DNA from: an uncultured Clostridia bacterium | GTDB taxonomy: Bacteria > Bacillota > Clostridia > Oscillospirales > Acutalibacteraceae | DNA length: 45,623 bases | NCBI GenBank assembly: GCA_947625485.1 | Contig: CANQOP010000017.1 | Coordinates: 1 to 45,623 of the forward strand | Reading direction: 5' to 3' | Part shown: positions 7,204 to 15,541 of the stretch, in pieces | Layout of the letters: each line of letters opens with the position of its first letter | Position numbering within the stretch: the stretch's first letter is position 1 | Notes under the pieces: model-generated | Databases searched by the model: none | Told to the model about the DNA's origin: nothing | The model's input: the letters and a program-made list of their open reading frames with translations, nothing else | Translations under genes and position numbers: made by a program

Positions 7204-8715
7204 ATGAAAAAACCATTAATTTTAATGATTCTTGACGGTTTCGGTATTGCTCCTCCCGAGGGTAACGCTATTCACGCCGCCAATACGCCAAATATCGACA
7301 GGCTCTTTAAGGAAAACGCTCTCACAAAGATCTACGCGTCAGGACTTAACGTCGGTCTGCCGGACGGGCAGATGGGCAACAGCGAGGTCGGCCACACTAA
7401 TATCGGCGCTGGCCGCATCGTGTACCAGGAGCTTACGAGAATAACCAAAACAATTAAGGACGGTAAGCTAAAGGAAAATGAGGCTATCGTCAACGCTATG
7501 GACAATGCTCTCAAAAACGGTACGAGTCTCCACCTTATGGGACTTATGTCTCCGGGAGGAGTTCACAGCCATATGGAGCACCTATACGGCATTTTAAAGC
7601 TCGCTAAGGAAAAGGGTCTCAAGGAAGTTTATGTTCACGCTTTCCTCGACGGACGCGACGTTCCTCCGTCCTCCGCGAAGGAGTATATCGCACAGTGCGT
7701 AGACGAAATGAAGAAAATCGGCGTGGGCAAAATCGCTACAATAAGCGGTCGCTATTATGCTATGGACAGAGACAACCGCTGGGAGCGCGTTGAAAAAGCC
7801 TACAGCGCTCTCGTTTACGGAGAGGGCGTCAGCGCGGACTGTCCCGTTCAGGCTGTTCAGGACAGCTACGACAACGGCGTGACCGACGAATTTGTCGTGC
7901 CCGTTGTGGTAAAGGGCGGCAATACAATAAAGAAGAACGACAGCGTTATATTCTTTAACTTCCGCCCGGATCGAGCGAGAGAGATTACAAGGACTCTCGT
8001 TGACCCGGATTTCACGGGCTTTGAGAGAAAGAACGGCTTCTTCCCTCTTACCTACGTTTGTATGACGCAGTACGACGCGACAATGCCAAACGTTGACGTA
8101 GCGTTCAAGCCGCAGAGCCTTGTAAACACTCTCGGCGAATACATTTCGTCGCTCGGTATGAAACAACTCAGAATCGCAGAGACGGAAAAGTACGCTCACG
8201 TTACCTTTTTCTTTAACGGCGGCGTTGAGAAGCAGTACGAGGGCGAGGACAGAATCCTCGTTAAATCACCTGCTGTCGCAACATATGACCTCAAGCCTGA
8301 AATGAGCGCGTACGAGGTTACCGACAAGCTCATTCCCGCTATCAAGAGCGGCGAATACGACGTGATTATCTTAAACTACGCTAACTGCGATATGGTAGGT
8401 CACACGGGCGTGTTCGAAGCGGCAGTCAAGGCTGTTGAAGCGGTTGACGACTGCGTAGGCAGGGTGACGGACGCTATTGCCGAAATGGGCGGAGTCGCTT
8501 TAATCACAGCAGACCACGGCAACGCGGATAAAATGGTTGACGAGGACGGCAAGCCGTTCACCGCTCACACCACTAACCCTGTTCCTTTCTGCGTAGTAGG
8601 CTACGACTGCAAGCTCAGGGAGGGCGGCGTCCTCGCGGACATCGCTCCTACGATACTTAAAATTCTCGGTCTTCCTCAGCCCGAGGAAATGACAGGCAAG
8701 TCAATTATTATTTAA
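7204..8715 (+). CDS. gpmI: 2,3-bisphosphoglycerate-independent phosphoglycerate mutase
   Basis: Converts 3-phosphoglycerate to 2-phosphoglycerate through a phosphoserine intermediate; Mn2+-dependent member of the alkaline phosphatase superfamily. The 503 residues match the iPGM family (about 510). Visible: LMILDGFG with the first metal ligand Asp, GNSEVGHTNIGAGR holding the nucleophilic Ser, HSHMEHLYGI-type motif (GVHSHMEH), DGRDVPP, FFNFRPDRARE, NYANCDMVGHTG and LITADHGNADKM with metal-binding Asp/His. Last gene of the cluster; a terminator follows. Confidence 0.98.
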   Translation: MKKPLILMILDGFGIAPPEGNAIHAANTPNIDRLFKENALTKIYASGLNVGLPDGQMGNSEVGHTNIGAGRIVYQELTRITKTIKDGKLKENEAIVNAMDNALKNGTSLHLMGLMSPGGVHSHMEHLYGILKLAKEKGLKEVYVHAFLDGRDVPPSSAKEYIAQCVDEMKKIGVGKIATISGRYYAMDRDNRWERVEKAYSALVYGEGVSADCPVQAVQDSYDNGVTDEFVVPVVVKGGNTIKKNDSVIFFNFRPDRAREITRTLVDPDFTGFERKNGFFPLTYVCMTQYDATMPNVDVAFKPQSLVNTLGEYISSLGMKQLRIAETEKYAHVTFFFNGGVEKQYEGEDRILVKSPAVATYDLKPEMSAYEVTDKLIPAIKSGEYDVIILNYANCDMVGHTGVFEAAVKAVEAVDDCVGRVTDAIAEMGGVALITADHGNADKMVDEDGKPFTAHTTNPVPFCVVGYDCKLREGGVLADIAPTILKILGLPQPEEMTGKSIII

Positions 8716-8721
8716 AAATTT

Positions 8722-8760
8722 AAAGGTATGTTTCACTGAAAATAAGAAACATACCTTTTT
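8722..8760 (+). terminator. Rho-independent terminator after gpmI
   Basis: aaaggtatgtttc pairs with gaaacatacctttt around an 11-base loop and is followed by a T-rich run. Confidence 0.88.
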
Positions 8761-8781
8761 ATTTTTTAACTCAAAAAAATA

Positions 8782-8811
8782 TTGAAATATATACGGTAAA
8801 TATGTTAATAT
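8782..8811 (+). promoter_or_regulatory. Predicted promoter of the small lipoprotein gene
   Basis: TTGAAA (8782-8787) and TAATAT (8806-8811) are separated by 18 bases, 37 bases before the start codon. Confidence 0.5.
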
Positions 8812-8848
8812 ATTCATATACAAGTTATCAGGAAAGGTTGATACATAT

Positions 8849-9280
8849 ATGCTTAAAAAGATTTTATGCGTATTTATCGCAGGTTTGACGGCGCTTCTGT
8901 TCGCAAGCTGCGGCTGCGCAAACGGAGATGTAGTTGAAACTCAGCCGCCGAAAACTATCTCTATAACCCCGGAAATTCAAATCGGTCAGTACGCTCACTA
9001 TGTTACCGCGTACAACTGGATTAACGAGCAATCGGGCGACGCAATTAATTTCAATAACGACGGCACATTCAACGGTAAAATTGACGGAGAGGTATACAGC
9101 GGCGTGTTCAAACTCAAAGTGGACGAAAAGAAACTCGGAAAACTAATAATGAGCGTGACACCCGATGACAGCAAAAAAGAGGTTAAGTATACTCTCCTGT
9201 TCATCACCTCGTCCGAAATAAAGATAACTACCAACAAGGATAAGAGCGAAACTTACGTTGCCGACTGGACTCTCGGATAA
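8849..9280 (+). CDS. Small lipoprotein of unknown function
   Basis: Predicted membrane-anchored lipoprotein of 143 residues. The signal peptide (MLKKILCVFIAGLTALLFASC) ends in an FASC lipobox. The mature part is about 120 residues, rich in beta-strand-like alternation (INFNNDGTFNGKIDGEVYSGVFKL, abbreviated: the DGTFNGKIDGEVYSG core), reminiscent of lipocalin-like or DUF5640-type small domains that measure a fixed barrel, but I cannot name the family. The RBS aggaaagg is well placed. It is monocistronic, with its own promoter and terminator. Confidence 0.75.
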   Translation: MLKKILCVFIAGLTALLFASCGCANGDVVETQPPKTISITPEIQIGQYAHYVTAYNWINEQSGDAINFNNDGTFNGKIDGEVYSGVFKLKVDEKKLGKLIMSVTPDDSKKEVKYTLLFITSSEIKITTNKDKSETYVADWTLG

Positions 9281-9292
9281 CAAAGCGTAATA

Positions 9293-9344
9293 ATGCCCCT
9301 TGGAGTTTTATGCTAAATGTATAAAATTCCGAGGGGTATTTTTT
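9293..9344 (+). terminator. Rho-independent terminator after the lipoprotein gene
   Basis: Long imperfect hairpin: atgccccttgga-gttttat pairs with ataaaat-tccgaggggtat, followed by tttttt on the plus strand. It lies between convergent genes; the minus strand lacks a good U-run. Confidence 0.75.
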
Positions 9345-9362
9345 GTTATACTTTTAATAATA

Positions 9363-10286
9363 TCATTGCTGTTCGTCGCGCATTTTTATAAGGACTTTGC
9401 GCTTTATCATTTTACCGTTAAAATAGAGGTACTCGTCCATATCCTTAGTTTCGTCCAAATCGAGTCCGGTAAAATCGAGAACCTCTTTTTCCTCGATTCC
9501 GTCCCGCTTGTTCTGCCGGTCTTTAATTTTCTGCTGAATCTCTTCGTTTTTGGCTTGTCCGTTCGAGATAACGGCTTCCATATCCTTATAAACATAAAAA
9601 TTCATTATGTACGACGCGGTTGACGGTACTACAAGCACGCTTACAATCAGCATAATCCACACCAGAACTGTCGCGTTGGGAGCGGCAAGGAACACAGTCG
9701 CGCAGAAGATAAACAGTAAAAACAACCCTAGCGTTGCAAAGAAATTGTTCTTAATCTCACCGAAGGACATAAGCGCCGAATTTCGGTAAATATCCTTTAG
9801 CGATAACTCAAAGGTAACGGTCATAACGGGCAGGTTATAGAAAATAAACAGCATAAGCACGGATATTACGACCACAATCGCGAACGCGAGGTAAAAAATT
9901 CCGTTCTGCTCGGAAAGCCGCCAGTAGAGAGTAATCGAACTGTAGCAGAAAAAAACCGCGAGATAAAGCACAATTCCATGAACAATAAAGTACTTAAAAT
10001 TGTCGCGCAGTCCCTTAAAAAAGAGGTTTACGGTCGGAATGCTCTCATCTTCCCTAACAATATTTCTCGTTATCAAGGTAATACCCGCGAAAAACGGGAA
10101 AACAAAAATTATCGGAAGCAGTGTAATAAACACATTATTAATTCCCGCAGCCGAGTTTATGAAGTAGAACAGCGCGTAAAAACCCACAAGCGGAACTGCA
10201 AAAAGAACATTCGAAAGCAACAGCTTTGGTAAATACTTAAAATAACCCGTAAAAAATCTGGTAATCCCCAGTTTCGCTTTTTCCAA
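9363..10286 (-). CDS. Polytopic membrane protein, DUF624/YesL-like
   Basis: Integral membrane protein of 307 residues with about six hydrophobic segments between residues 18 and 225 and a charged, Lys/Glu-rich cytoplasmic C-terminal tail of about 80 residues. The arrangement (PFFAGITLITRNIVRED, then a NFKYFIVHGI segment and a FYNLPVMTVTFELSLKDIYRNS loop) resembles DUF624/YesL-type proteins, but this is not certain. The start is TTG at 10286 behind aggggat, with no better start nearby. It lies 14 bases after the SpoIIM-like gene and is very probably cotranscribed. Function unknown. Confidence 0.65.
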   Translation of the reverse strand: MEKAKLGITRFFTGYFKYLPKLLLSNVLFAVPLVGFYALFYFINSAAGINNVFITLLPIIFVFPFFAGITLITRNIVREDESIPTVNLFFKGLRDNFKYFIVHGIVLYLAVFFCYSSITLYWRLSEQNGIFYLAFAIVVVISVLMLFIFYNLPVMTVTFELSLKDIYRNSALMSFGEIKNNFFATLGLFLLFIFCATVFLAAPNATVLVWIMLIVSVLVVPSTASYIMNFYVYKDMEAVISNGQAKNEEIQQKIKDRQNKRDGIEEKEVLDFTGLDLDETKDMDEYLYFNGKMIKRKVLIKMRDEQQ

Positions 10287-10300
10287 ATCTATCCCCTCAT

Positions 10301-10963
10301 TTATTTAAAGTTAAACAGTCCCGCGAAAACGCACCACAGCAGTACGTCGACCGCCGCGGCTCCGAAAGAAATCAAAAGACAGTACAGCGACTGCGTAAGA
10401 TATAAGCGAAACGCATCGCGAAAGCCGAAGCGGTTTCTTTTAAGCAGGACAGACATTATCCGCGCATATATATTATACGACGAAGCGAGCTGATTAACAA
10501 GCGCTATACTGAATAAAATTATTCCCGGCAGAAGAATGGCGAAATAGAAAACCGCGCCTTTAAGCCCGTAGCTCGAAATCAAATACCCCGCGCTTATCCC
10601 CACTCCAAAGCCCTTAAAGGCGGAAACAAACGGCAGAGCCGCCGCGCCCCAAAGGCTAAGCCCCATAAGGAAAGATACAAAAACGAAGATAAAGTTCGAA
10701 CCGAAGCTCGCGCAGAACGCACCGAGCGCTCCGTCGCTCAGCCTCTGCGGAAGATTGGTCGTAAAGAGCATATCCAGCCTCTTAAGCGTATCCTCGCTCA
10801 TTTCTCCGCTTATCACACAGCCTAATATCAGTCCGCACAAAAGCGTAAGTGAAAAGAAAATTACCTTACCGTATCGGCGTACTATGTATTTTACATCTAT
10901 CGTACTTGTGCCCGCGCGGTTATTCACTGTTCTTTTTTTCAGTGTAAAAGTTATTCCCTTCAT
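10301..10963 (-). CDS. SpoIIM-like integral membrane protein
   Basis: 220 residues with five or so hydrophobic segments. The centre carries the SpoIIM/DUF95 pattern: NFIFVFVSFLMGLSLWGAA followed by LPFVSAFKGFGVGISAGY, with small-residue-rich helices. In Bacillus, SpoIIM forms the DMP complex with SpoIID and SpoIIP for engulfment; many Clostridia have extra paralogs of unknown role. RBS ggaggg precedes the ATG. The next gene (9363-10286) is a second membrane protein 14 bases downstream. About 100 bases separate it from the lysozyme gene upstream, so it could be the fifth gene of that run. Confidence 0.75.
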   Translation of the reverse strand: MKGITFTLKKRTVNNRAGTSTIDVKYIVRRYGKVIFFSLTLLCGLILGCVISGEMSEDTLKRLDMLFTTNLPQRLSDGALGAFCASFGSNFIFVFVSFLMGLSLWGAAALPFVSAFKGFGVGISAGYLISSYGLKGAVFYFAILLPGIILFSIALVNQLASSYNIYARIMSVLLKRNRFGFRDAFRLYLTQSLYCLLISFGAAAVDVLLWCVFAGLFNFK

Positions 10964-11063
10964 CGTATCCCTCCATACTTGTCCTAAAACAAGGTATGCA
11001 CGGTGAAGGGAATTTATGAGTAAGCGCGCCGAATGTTATTTACGGAAAAGATTTAAGTCTTTA

Positions 11064-13352
11064 TCAGCCTATTTTTATTTTTGAATTATTCGGACAGGTA
11101 TATTTTAGACCGTACTCATTCTGCTTGCCGTTTGCGCTGTAATCACCGAAGAAGAAGGTTTCGACTTCATCGACACGGCGATACAGCAGTCCCATATAGC
11201 AGTTTCCGCTCGCGTGGTGATAAGCGAGGAAATTTTTAGAAAAATCCTTTAGCTTTACGTTCTTTAGACTGCGTACTGACGTATCCGCGTTTCTTCCGGT
11301 GAGTTGCCCCGATTTTACATAACCGACAGTTTCATCATCAAGAGTAACCTTATAGTAACCGTTGGTTTTCTTGCCGAGAGTGACCTCAGTAGCAGGCTTC
11401 AGCGTCTTAATAACCGAAGCGCTGCTGTCGGCGGACTTTCTCAGCTCGGCTGCCTTGACGTTAGTGAAAGCTTTTTTCTTGTACTCGCTCTTTCCGTAGG
11501 AGTCCTGAAGCGTTCCGATAAGCTCCTCGTGGTTGGTAATCGCGTAAGCGCCGAGATTGTATGAGAAATCAACAAGAGCGTCGAAGTGATTCTGATTAAA
11601 TTTTATCTTATTGTCTCTGAGAATTTTATTGACATTAGAGGTGTATCCCGAGTCGTTTACAGTTTTTACGAGATATGCGTACGCTTCGTCCCTGGTCATT
11701 CCATTGTAGAAAGTCGAGCCGGCGTACACAACTCTTCCGTAGCCTACGGTCGGAGTGTCCGCGACGAGCTTATCCGGAGTTACCGTGGACAGAAAACCCT
11801 CGAAGCTTGCGATATTATTAATTTGATTAGTTGTAACGCGACGCTCACCCGAGGATACAGCCGTGCGGCTGTCGGACGAATTGACGAAAGTTGTCGCGCT
11901 GCCTCCGTTCGAGGTTTTCCACTCGGAATTTGACTTTGTATGAGAGTATGCAATAATGGTATAAACACCCGCGGTATTGAGCTTTTTGCTCTTTGACCAT
12001 ATATAACGTCCGTCGGTTTTCGTTTTTGCGGGATTTTCGAGCCACGAAATCCTGCCGTCAGCGTCTGTCAGCTTAAACCTCACGTCTGTCCGACTCGTGT
12101 CGGTAATCGCGTAAAAAGTAACGGAATCGCCGAGCAGAGCGGAGTTTTCGGAGGTGTAGACGAAACGCACCGGCTCAGCCGCCTCAACGGTAACAATACA
12201 GCTTTTCTCGCCGTCCGATGTATAAGCTGTGATGATGGCGGTACCCTTCTTCGCACCGTATACGAAACCGCCGTCCACGGTTGCGACGCTCTCGTCGCTT
12301 GACTTCCATTTAACATCCTTTGTAGTCGATTTTACATAAAGCGTCATACCCTTCTTTACCGTACCCTCGGTCGAGGAAAGGTTAATGCTGTCACCCTTCT
12401 TTACGGTAAAGGTTTTGGACTTGGAAAGGTCTCCGCTAGTGCAGATAACCTTCGCTTTTCCTGCCGAAACGCCCCTGACATAGCCTTTTTCATCGACAGT
12501 AAGAATTTTTTCGTCGGAGCTCTTATAGGTGTAGCGGTATTTACCTCCGCTCGCGGTAAGCTTTGCAGCTCCGTTCGTAAAGATGGCAGAACGGTCTGCT
12601 GTAAGCGTGATAACGCGCTTATTAATAGTAACATTGCAGCTTGCAGAACCCGATTTGCTCTTAGCTGTAATTTTTACCGTTCCCGTAGCTTTCGGCGTAA
12701 CTACGCCCGAATCGGATACGGTCGCAATATTATTGTCAGAGCTTGAGAAAGTAACGGATTTAGGGCAGGACGCTTTAAGCGTAAGCGTATCGTCCGAGAA
12801 AATCTCAGCGCTCGTCCTGTCAAGCGTTACCTCGGCATTCGAGACAGTAAGCGTGAACGTGCACTTCTTTTTCCCTGCGGTAAGTTTTATTATAGACGTA
12901 CCCTTTTTTAGACACGTAATTTTTCCGCTTTGATCGACTGCGGCAACTTTTTTGTTTGAGCTTGTCCACTTCACCTTTTTGCCTGTCGTATTTACGACAT
13001 TGGCAATTTTCTTGGTATATCCTGCGTAACCCGTGGTTGAGTTACCTATATAGAGCTGATTTTTCTTAATTTTTAGATATTCTCCGGTTACATATCCCTT
13101 TTTTCCGTTTTTTAGTTTAACATTGTACCATTTTCCGTTATACAGCTTGCCGCTGAGCAGAGTAACATTTGTCTTTTTCCCAACGTTTGCAATAACGGAG
13201 TAGTTCGTTCCCGCACCGCTGCGTATGTTTACCTGGGACGCTTTTATGTACGCGGCGGGCTTAGCGTTAGCCGCACTCGCGGAAAACACGGAAATCGCCG
13301 CAACAGCAACTGCCGCGGCAATCACCGCGAAATATTTGCGTAATTTTTTCAT
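11064..13352 (-). CDS. Secreted lysozyme-like protein with SH3b and BIG2 domains
   Basis: 762 residues from the ATG at 13352, chosen because aggaggaatt lies just before it. Signal peptide about 1-30 ending ASAANA. Domains in order: bacterial SH3 (about 31-97, VNIRSGAGTNYSVI), four BIG2 Ig-like repeats (about 98-395; recurring WTSSNKKVAAVDQSGKI-type pattern), another Ig-like region (about 396-496), then a GH24 phage-type lysozyme domain starting near 505 with FEGF (candidate catalytic Glu), PTVGYG and FDALVDFSYNLG. A second SH3-like segment (about 630-690) appears to interrupt the GH24 fold, whose last helix resumes at MGLLYRRVDEVETFF. Likely hydrolyses peptidoglycan while SH3/BIG2 modules bind the wall. 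It is downstream of DUF5685, J-domain and membrane genes with short gaps. Confidence 0.85.
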   Translation of the reverse strand: MKKLRKYFAVIAAAVAVAAISVFSASAANAKPAAYIKASQVNIRSGAGTNYSVIANVGKKTNVTLLSGKLYNGKWYNVKLKNGKKGYVTGEYLKIKKNQLYIGNSTTGYAGYTKKIANVVNTTGKKVKWTSSNKKVAAVDQSGKITCLKKGTSIIKLTAGKKKCTFTLTVSNAEVTLDRTSAEIFSDDTLTLKASCPKSVTFSSSDNNIATVSDSGVVTPKATGTVKITAKSKSGSASCNVTINKRVITLTADRSAIFTNGAAKLTASGGKYRYTYKSSDEKILTVDEKGYVRGVSAGKAKVICTSGDLSKSKTFTVKKGDSINLSSTEGTVKKGMTLYVKSTTKDVKWKSSDESVATVDGGFVYGAKKGTAIITAYTSDGEKSCIVTVEAAEPVRFVYTSENSALLGDSVTFYAITDTSRTDVRFKLTDADGRISWLENPAKTKTDGRYIWSKSKKLNTAGVYTIIAYSHTKSNSEWKTSNGGSATTFVNSSDSRTAVSSGERRVTTNQINNIASFEGFLSTVTPDKLVADTPTVGYGRVVYAGSTFYNGMTRDEAYAYLVKTVNDSGYTSNVNKILRDNKIKFNQNHFDALVDFSYNLGAYAITNHEELIGTLQDSYGKSEYKKKAFTNVKAAELRKSADSSASVIKTLKPATEVTLGKKTNGYYKVTLDDETVGYVKSGQLTGRNADTSVRSLKNVKLKDFSKNFLAYHHASGNCYMGLLYRRVDEVETFFFGDYSANGKQNEYGLKYTCPNNSKIKIG

Positions 13353-13383
13353 AATTCCTCCTGTTTTCATTTATAACTAAATT

Positions 13384-13914
13384 TCAGCGAGTTTTAAATA
13401 TTCTGTTTCTGATTTTGACGATATAACTCGTGACCATTACCGTTACGCACTTATCGTAGAGTAAGAAAAACACCTCGGCGACCAGCAGGAACACCCAAGG
13501 AATATATACGCCGAAAACAGTAAATTCCTCGTCCGGGATAGCGAGCACGAACTTACAGACCGTAAACGCCGCTACGATACAAACAGTGAACAGCGCGTAT
13601 TTCAATATGTACTGGACGGCGCGCGATTTAATACGCTCTATGCCGCTTTTAGCAATCGGATAAAAGCCGAAGAACGCGATAAAGTAAGCTACCGCCTCCT
13701 TATCACCCGCGAGAAAAAGAGAGAGAATCGCTACCGCAACGAAGGCGGCAACCGCCCATTTCTCGCCAAATTCCACGACAACAGCGACAAAGAGCATACC
13801 CGAAAAAATCGGGAAAGCGTATGTTCCGACAGGAATCAGTCCCGTGCACAGCATAAGCACAAGCGCGAGAGCGGATATAAGTCCGCAGAACGCAACGCGA
13901 AAAGAGTCCTTCAT
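13384..13914 (-). CDS. Integral membrane protein, possibly an ECF-type substrate component or DUF2232-like
   Basis: 176 residues from the ATG at 13914, which overlaps the stop of the J-domain gene as TGATG, indicating translational coupling. A longer reading would start inside that gene. About six hydrophobic segments, small loops and a short basic tail (KIRNRIFKTR) are seen. The size and helix layout (CGLISALALVLMLCTGLIP at the N terminus) resemble ECF transporter S-components or DUF2232/YybS-like proteins, but no ligand motif can be named. The next gene, the lysozyme, begins 31 bases later. Confidence 0.65.
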   Translation of the reverse strand: MKDSFRVAFCGLISALALVLMLCTGLIPVGTYAFPIFSGMLFVAVVVEFGEKWAVAAFVAVAILSLFLAGDKEAVAYFIAFFGFYPIAKSGIERIKSRAVQYILKYALFTVCIVAAFTVCKFVLAIPDEEFTVFGVYIPWVFLLVAEVFFLLYDKCVTVMVTSYIVKIRNRIFKTR

Positions 13915-14519
13915 CAGCAGCCTCCGCAGCCGCGGCAAAGGCAGTCCATACACATAACACCCGTGCATATGTCGCACACTCCGCACTCGGAGCCGCCGTT
14001 CATATTGCCCGTATTATAGCCGCCGTAGCCGAAGCCCTGCTGGCGCGTCATATTCTCAAGAGCCTGACGGTACTCCATATTGTTCGGCTCCATCTGGCAT
14101 GCGCGCTGAAAATACTGCACAGCCTGCTGCGCCCAACCTCGGCGAAAGTAGCACATTCCTCTTAGGAAATACCACTCCGCGCTGTGTTCGCCCGTCTCGC
14201 TGTCAAGTATGCGCTCCGCCTCGTCAAGCCGGTTTTGCTGTATCATTATGCGCACGTTTGAATAGTGCGAGGAGGTGTTCGAGTAGCTGTTATAGCTCGT
14301 ATATCCCGAGCTGTCCGTGCCTGCTCCGTTCTTGCGCGAGTTCATAATGTAGTCGTAAGCTTCGTTGACCTCTTTCATTTTCTCTTCGGCGAGGTCGGCG
14401 AGCGGACTGTCGTTATAGTTATCGGGATGGTACTTCTTCGCAAGCTCGCGGTAAGCCTTTTTTATCTCGCTGTCACTCGCTCCCTGCGGAACGCCTAGTA
14501 CTTCATATGGGTCTTTCAT
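13914..14519 (-). CDS. J-domain protein with TPR-like middle and Cys-rich tail
   Basis: 201 residues. An N-terminal J domain (about 3-65; [20 protein letters not shown] and the essential HPD in KYHPDNYND) would stimulate an Hsp70 ATPase. The middle (about 90-160) has a helix-turn-helix repeat with [20 protein letters not shown], typical of TPR units. After a Gly/Asn-rich linker the last 27 residues contain eight Cys in CxxC-like pairs and end in GGC, so the tail may bind Zn or another metal. It lacks the Gly/Phe region and zinc domain of canonical DnaJ, so it is a specialised co-chaperone. DUF5685 lies 41 bases upstream; this pairing recurs in Clostridia as far as I recall. Confidence 0.88.
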   Translation of the reverse strand: MKDPYEVLGVPQGASDSEIKKAYRELAKKYHPDNYNDSPLADLAEEKMKEVNEAYDYIMNSRKNGAGTDSSGYTSYNSYSNTSSHYSNVRIMIQQNRLDEAERILDSETGEHSAEWYFLRGMCYFRRGWAQQAVQYFQRACQMEPNNMEYRQALENMTRQQGFGYGGYNTGNMNGGSECGVCDICTGVMCMDCLCRGCGGC

Positions 14520-14560
14520 ATAGTTTTCCTTTCATTACTTCCTTTTTGTAAAATATTATT

Positions 14561-15391
14561 TCAGATTTTTTTCAAAATTTCATTTTGAACCGTGGGCAAG
14601 CCTTTGGTTATAATATTGTCGATAATGCCCTTAAAATCCACCAAGTCGAGCAAATTATACGCGTCGTAAGTCATAGCCAGCGCCTGAGACATATTATTTT
14701 TTATAACGCTCTTTCGGTCGTCTATGCCAACAAACGGGTTAAAGCTTTCGCTTTTTTGGTCTTTTTCACAGTCGTCGGCGGCGTCGGCAAAGTATATAAA
14801 CCGCCCGAGGCCATAGCCTATCTGACCGTATATCCGTTTCTGAGCGTCATTCTCAGCCTCAAGAGACATAACGGACGAGAGCATAGCCGCTGTAGGGTCC
14901 GCCGCCTTATCGAGCGGACAGTTTATATCCTGCTCCGCGAGCTTTTGAGCCTCGGTCATCTCGGCTGAAAGCCTGTCCAGTTCGGGGTAGCGGAGAGCCG
15001 CTTTTTTTCGCCAGCGCATAAAAATCGGTCTGACGATTTTACAGGCTGTCCTTTTAAAAAATCCGCTGTCCGCTATATCGTCAATAAGCTTATAGTACGC
15101 CAAAATTACGCTCAAAGCGGCGGATTTTGAAAGTGAATCGTCCTCAGCTTTGCAGTAGGAGCATTTTTTCAACGGATTAAATCGGCAGCATTTACGCTCA
15201 AATTCCTTACACGAGCGCCTGAGCGACATAAGAAATATCGCGTAAAACGTGCAGTCGTAGCTGAGTATAAGGCGCGACAGGCGCGAGTAGTCACGCCCCA
15301 TCTGTCTGCACAATCCGCAGTAAACGGATTTGTACGCTTCGTACTCACGCACGAGCAATTCACTTTTCTGAATTTTTATATAGCCGAACAC
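14561..15391 (-). CDS. DUF5685 family protein
   Basis: 276 residues, mainly alpha-helical, no signal peptide or clear membrane segment. Starts at GTG 15391 with a good aaggag RBS, and the frame begins FGYIKIQKSELLVREYEAY, which is the normal DUF5685 opening. Conserved features: YCGLCRQMG near residue 24, and a Cys cluster KCCRFNPLKKCSYCK near 66-80 that looks like a metal site. Two acidic patches (YKLIDDIADSGF and YFADAADDCEKD) resemble the Asp-rich pairs of isoprenoid-synthase-fold proteins, but no activity is known. First gene of a minus-strand run with J-domain protein, membrane protein and lysozyme. Confidence 0.8.
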   Translation of the reverse strand: MFGYIKIQKSELLVREYEAYKSVYCGLCRQMGRDYSRLSRLILSYDCTFYAIFLMSLRRSCKEFERKCCRFNPLKKCSYCKAEDDSLSKSAALSVILAYYKLIDDIADSGFFKRTACKIVRPIFMRWRKKAALRYPELDRLSAEMTEAQKLAEQDINCPLDKAADPTAAMLSSVMSLEAENDAQKRIYGQIGYGLGRFIYFADAADDCEKDQKSESFNPFVGIDDRKSVIKNNMSQALAMTYDAYNLLDLVDFKGIIDNIITKGLPTVQNEILKKI

Positions 15392-15421
15392 TGCTCTGCT
15401 CCTTTTAGCCTACTTATTTCT

Positions 15422-15450
15422 AGTATATAATAATTTTTTAATTTACACAA
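15422..15450 (-). promoter_or_regulatory. Predicted promoter of the DUF5685/J-domain run
   Basis: Minus-strand TTGTGT (15445-15450) and TATACT (15422-15427) are separated by 17 bases, 30 bases before the GTG start at 15391. Confidence 0.5.
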
Positions 15451-15480
15451 GATACTAAACCGATAAAATGTTTACCGCTA

Positions 15481-15509
15481 TTGAATTTATTTGCCATTTC
15501 ATTTATAAT
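15481..15509 (+). promoter_or_regulatory. Predicted promoter of the HAD hydrolase/acetyltransferase pair
   Basis: TTGAAT (15481-15486) and TATAAT (15504-15509) are separated by 17 bases. Confidence 0.65.
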
Positions 15510-15510
15510 A

Positions 15511-15528
15511 TATCACATTAATGTGATA
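15511..15528. promoter_or_regulatory. Perfect palindromic operator at the predicted transcription start
   Basis: TATCACATTAATGTGATA is an exact 18-base palindrome starting two bases after the -10 box. A dimeric repressor bound here would block transcription. The regulator is not evident in the window. Confidence 0.6.
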
Positions 15529-15541
15529 GTTGGTTGATTAA

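Noticed and set aside
7594..8199. Minus-strand ORF inside gpmI
   Set aside because: Shadow of the phosphoglycerate mutase gene with no motif or RBS.
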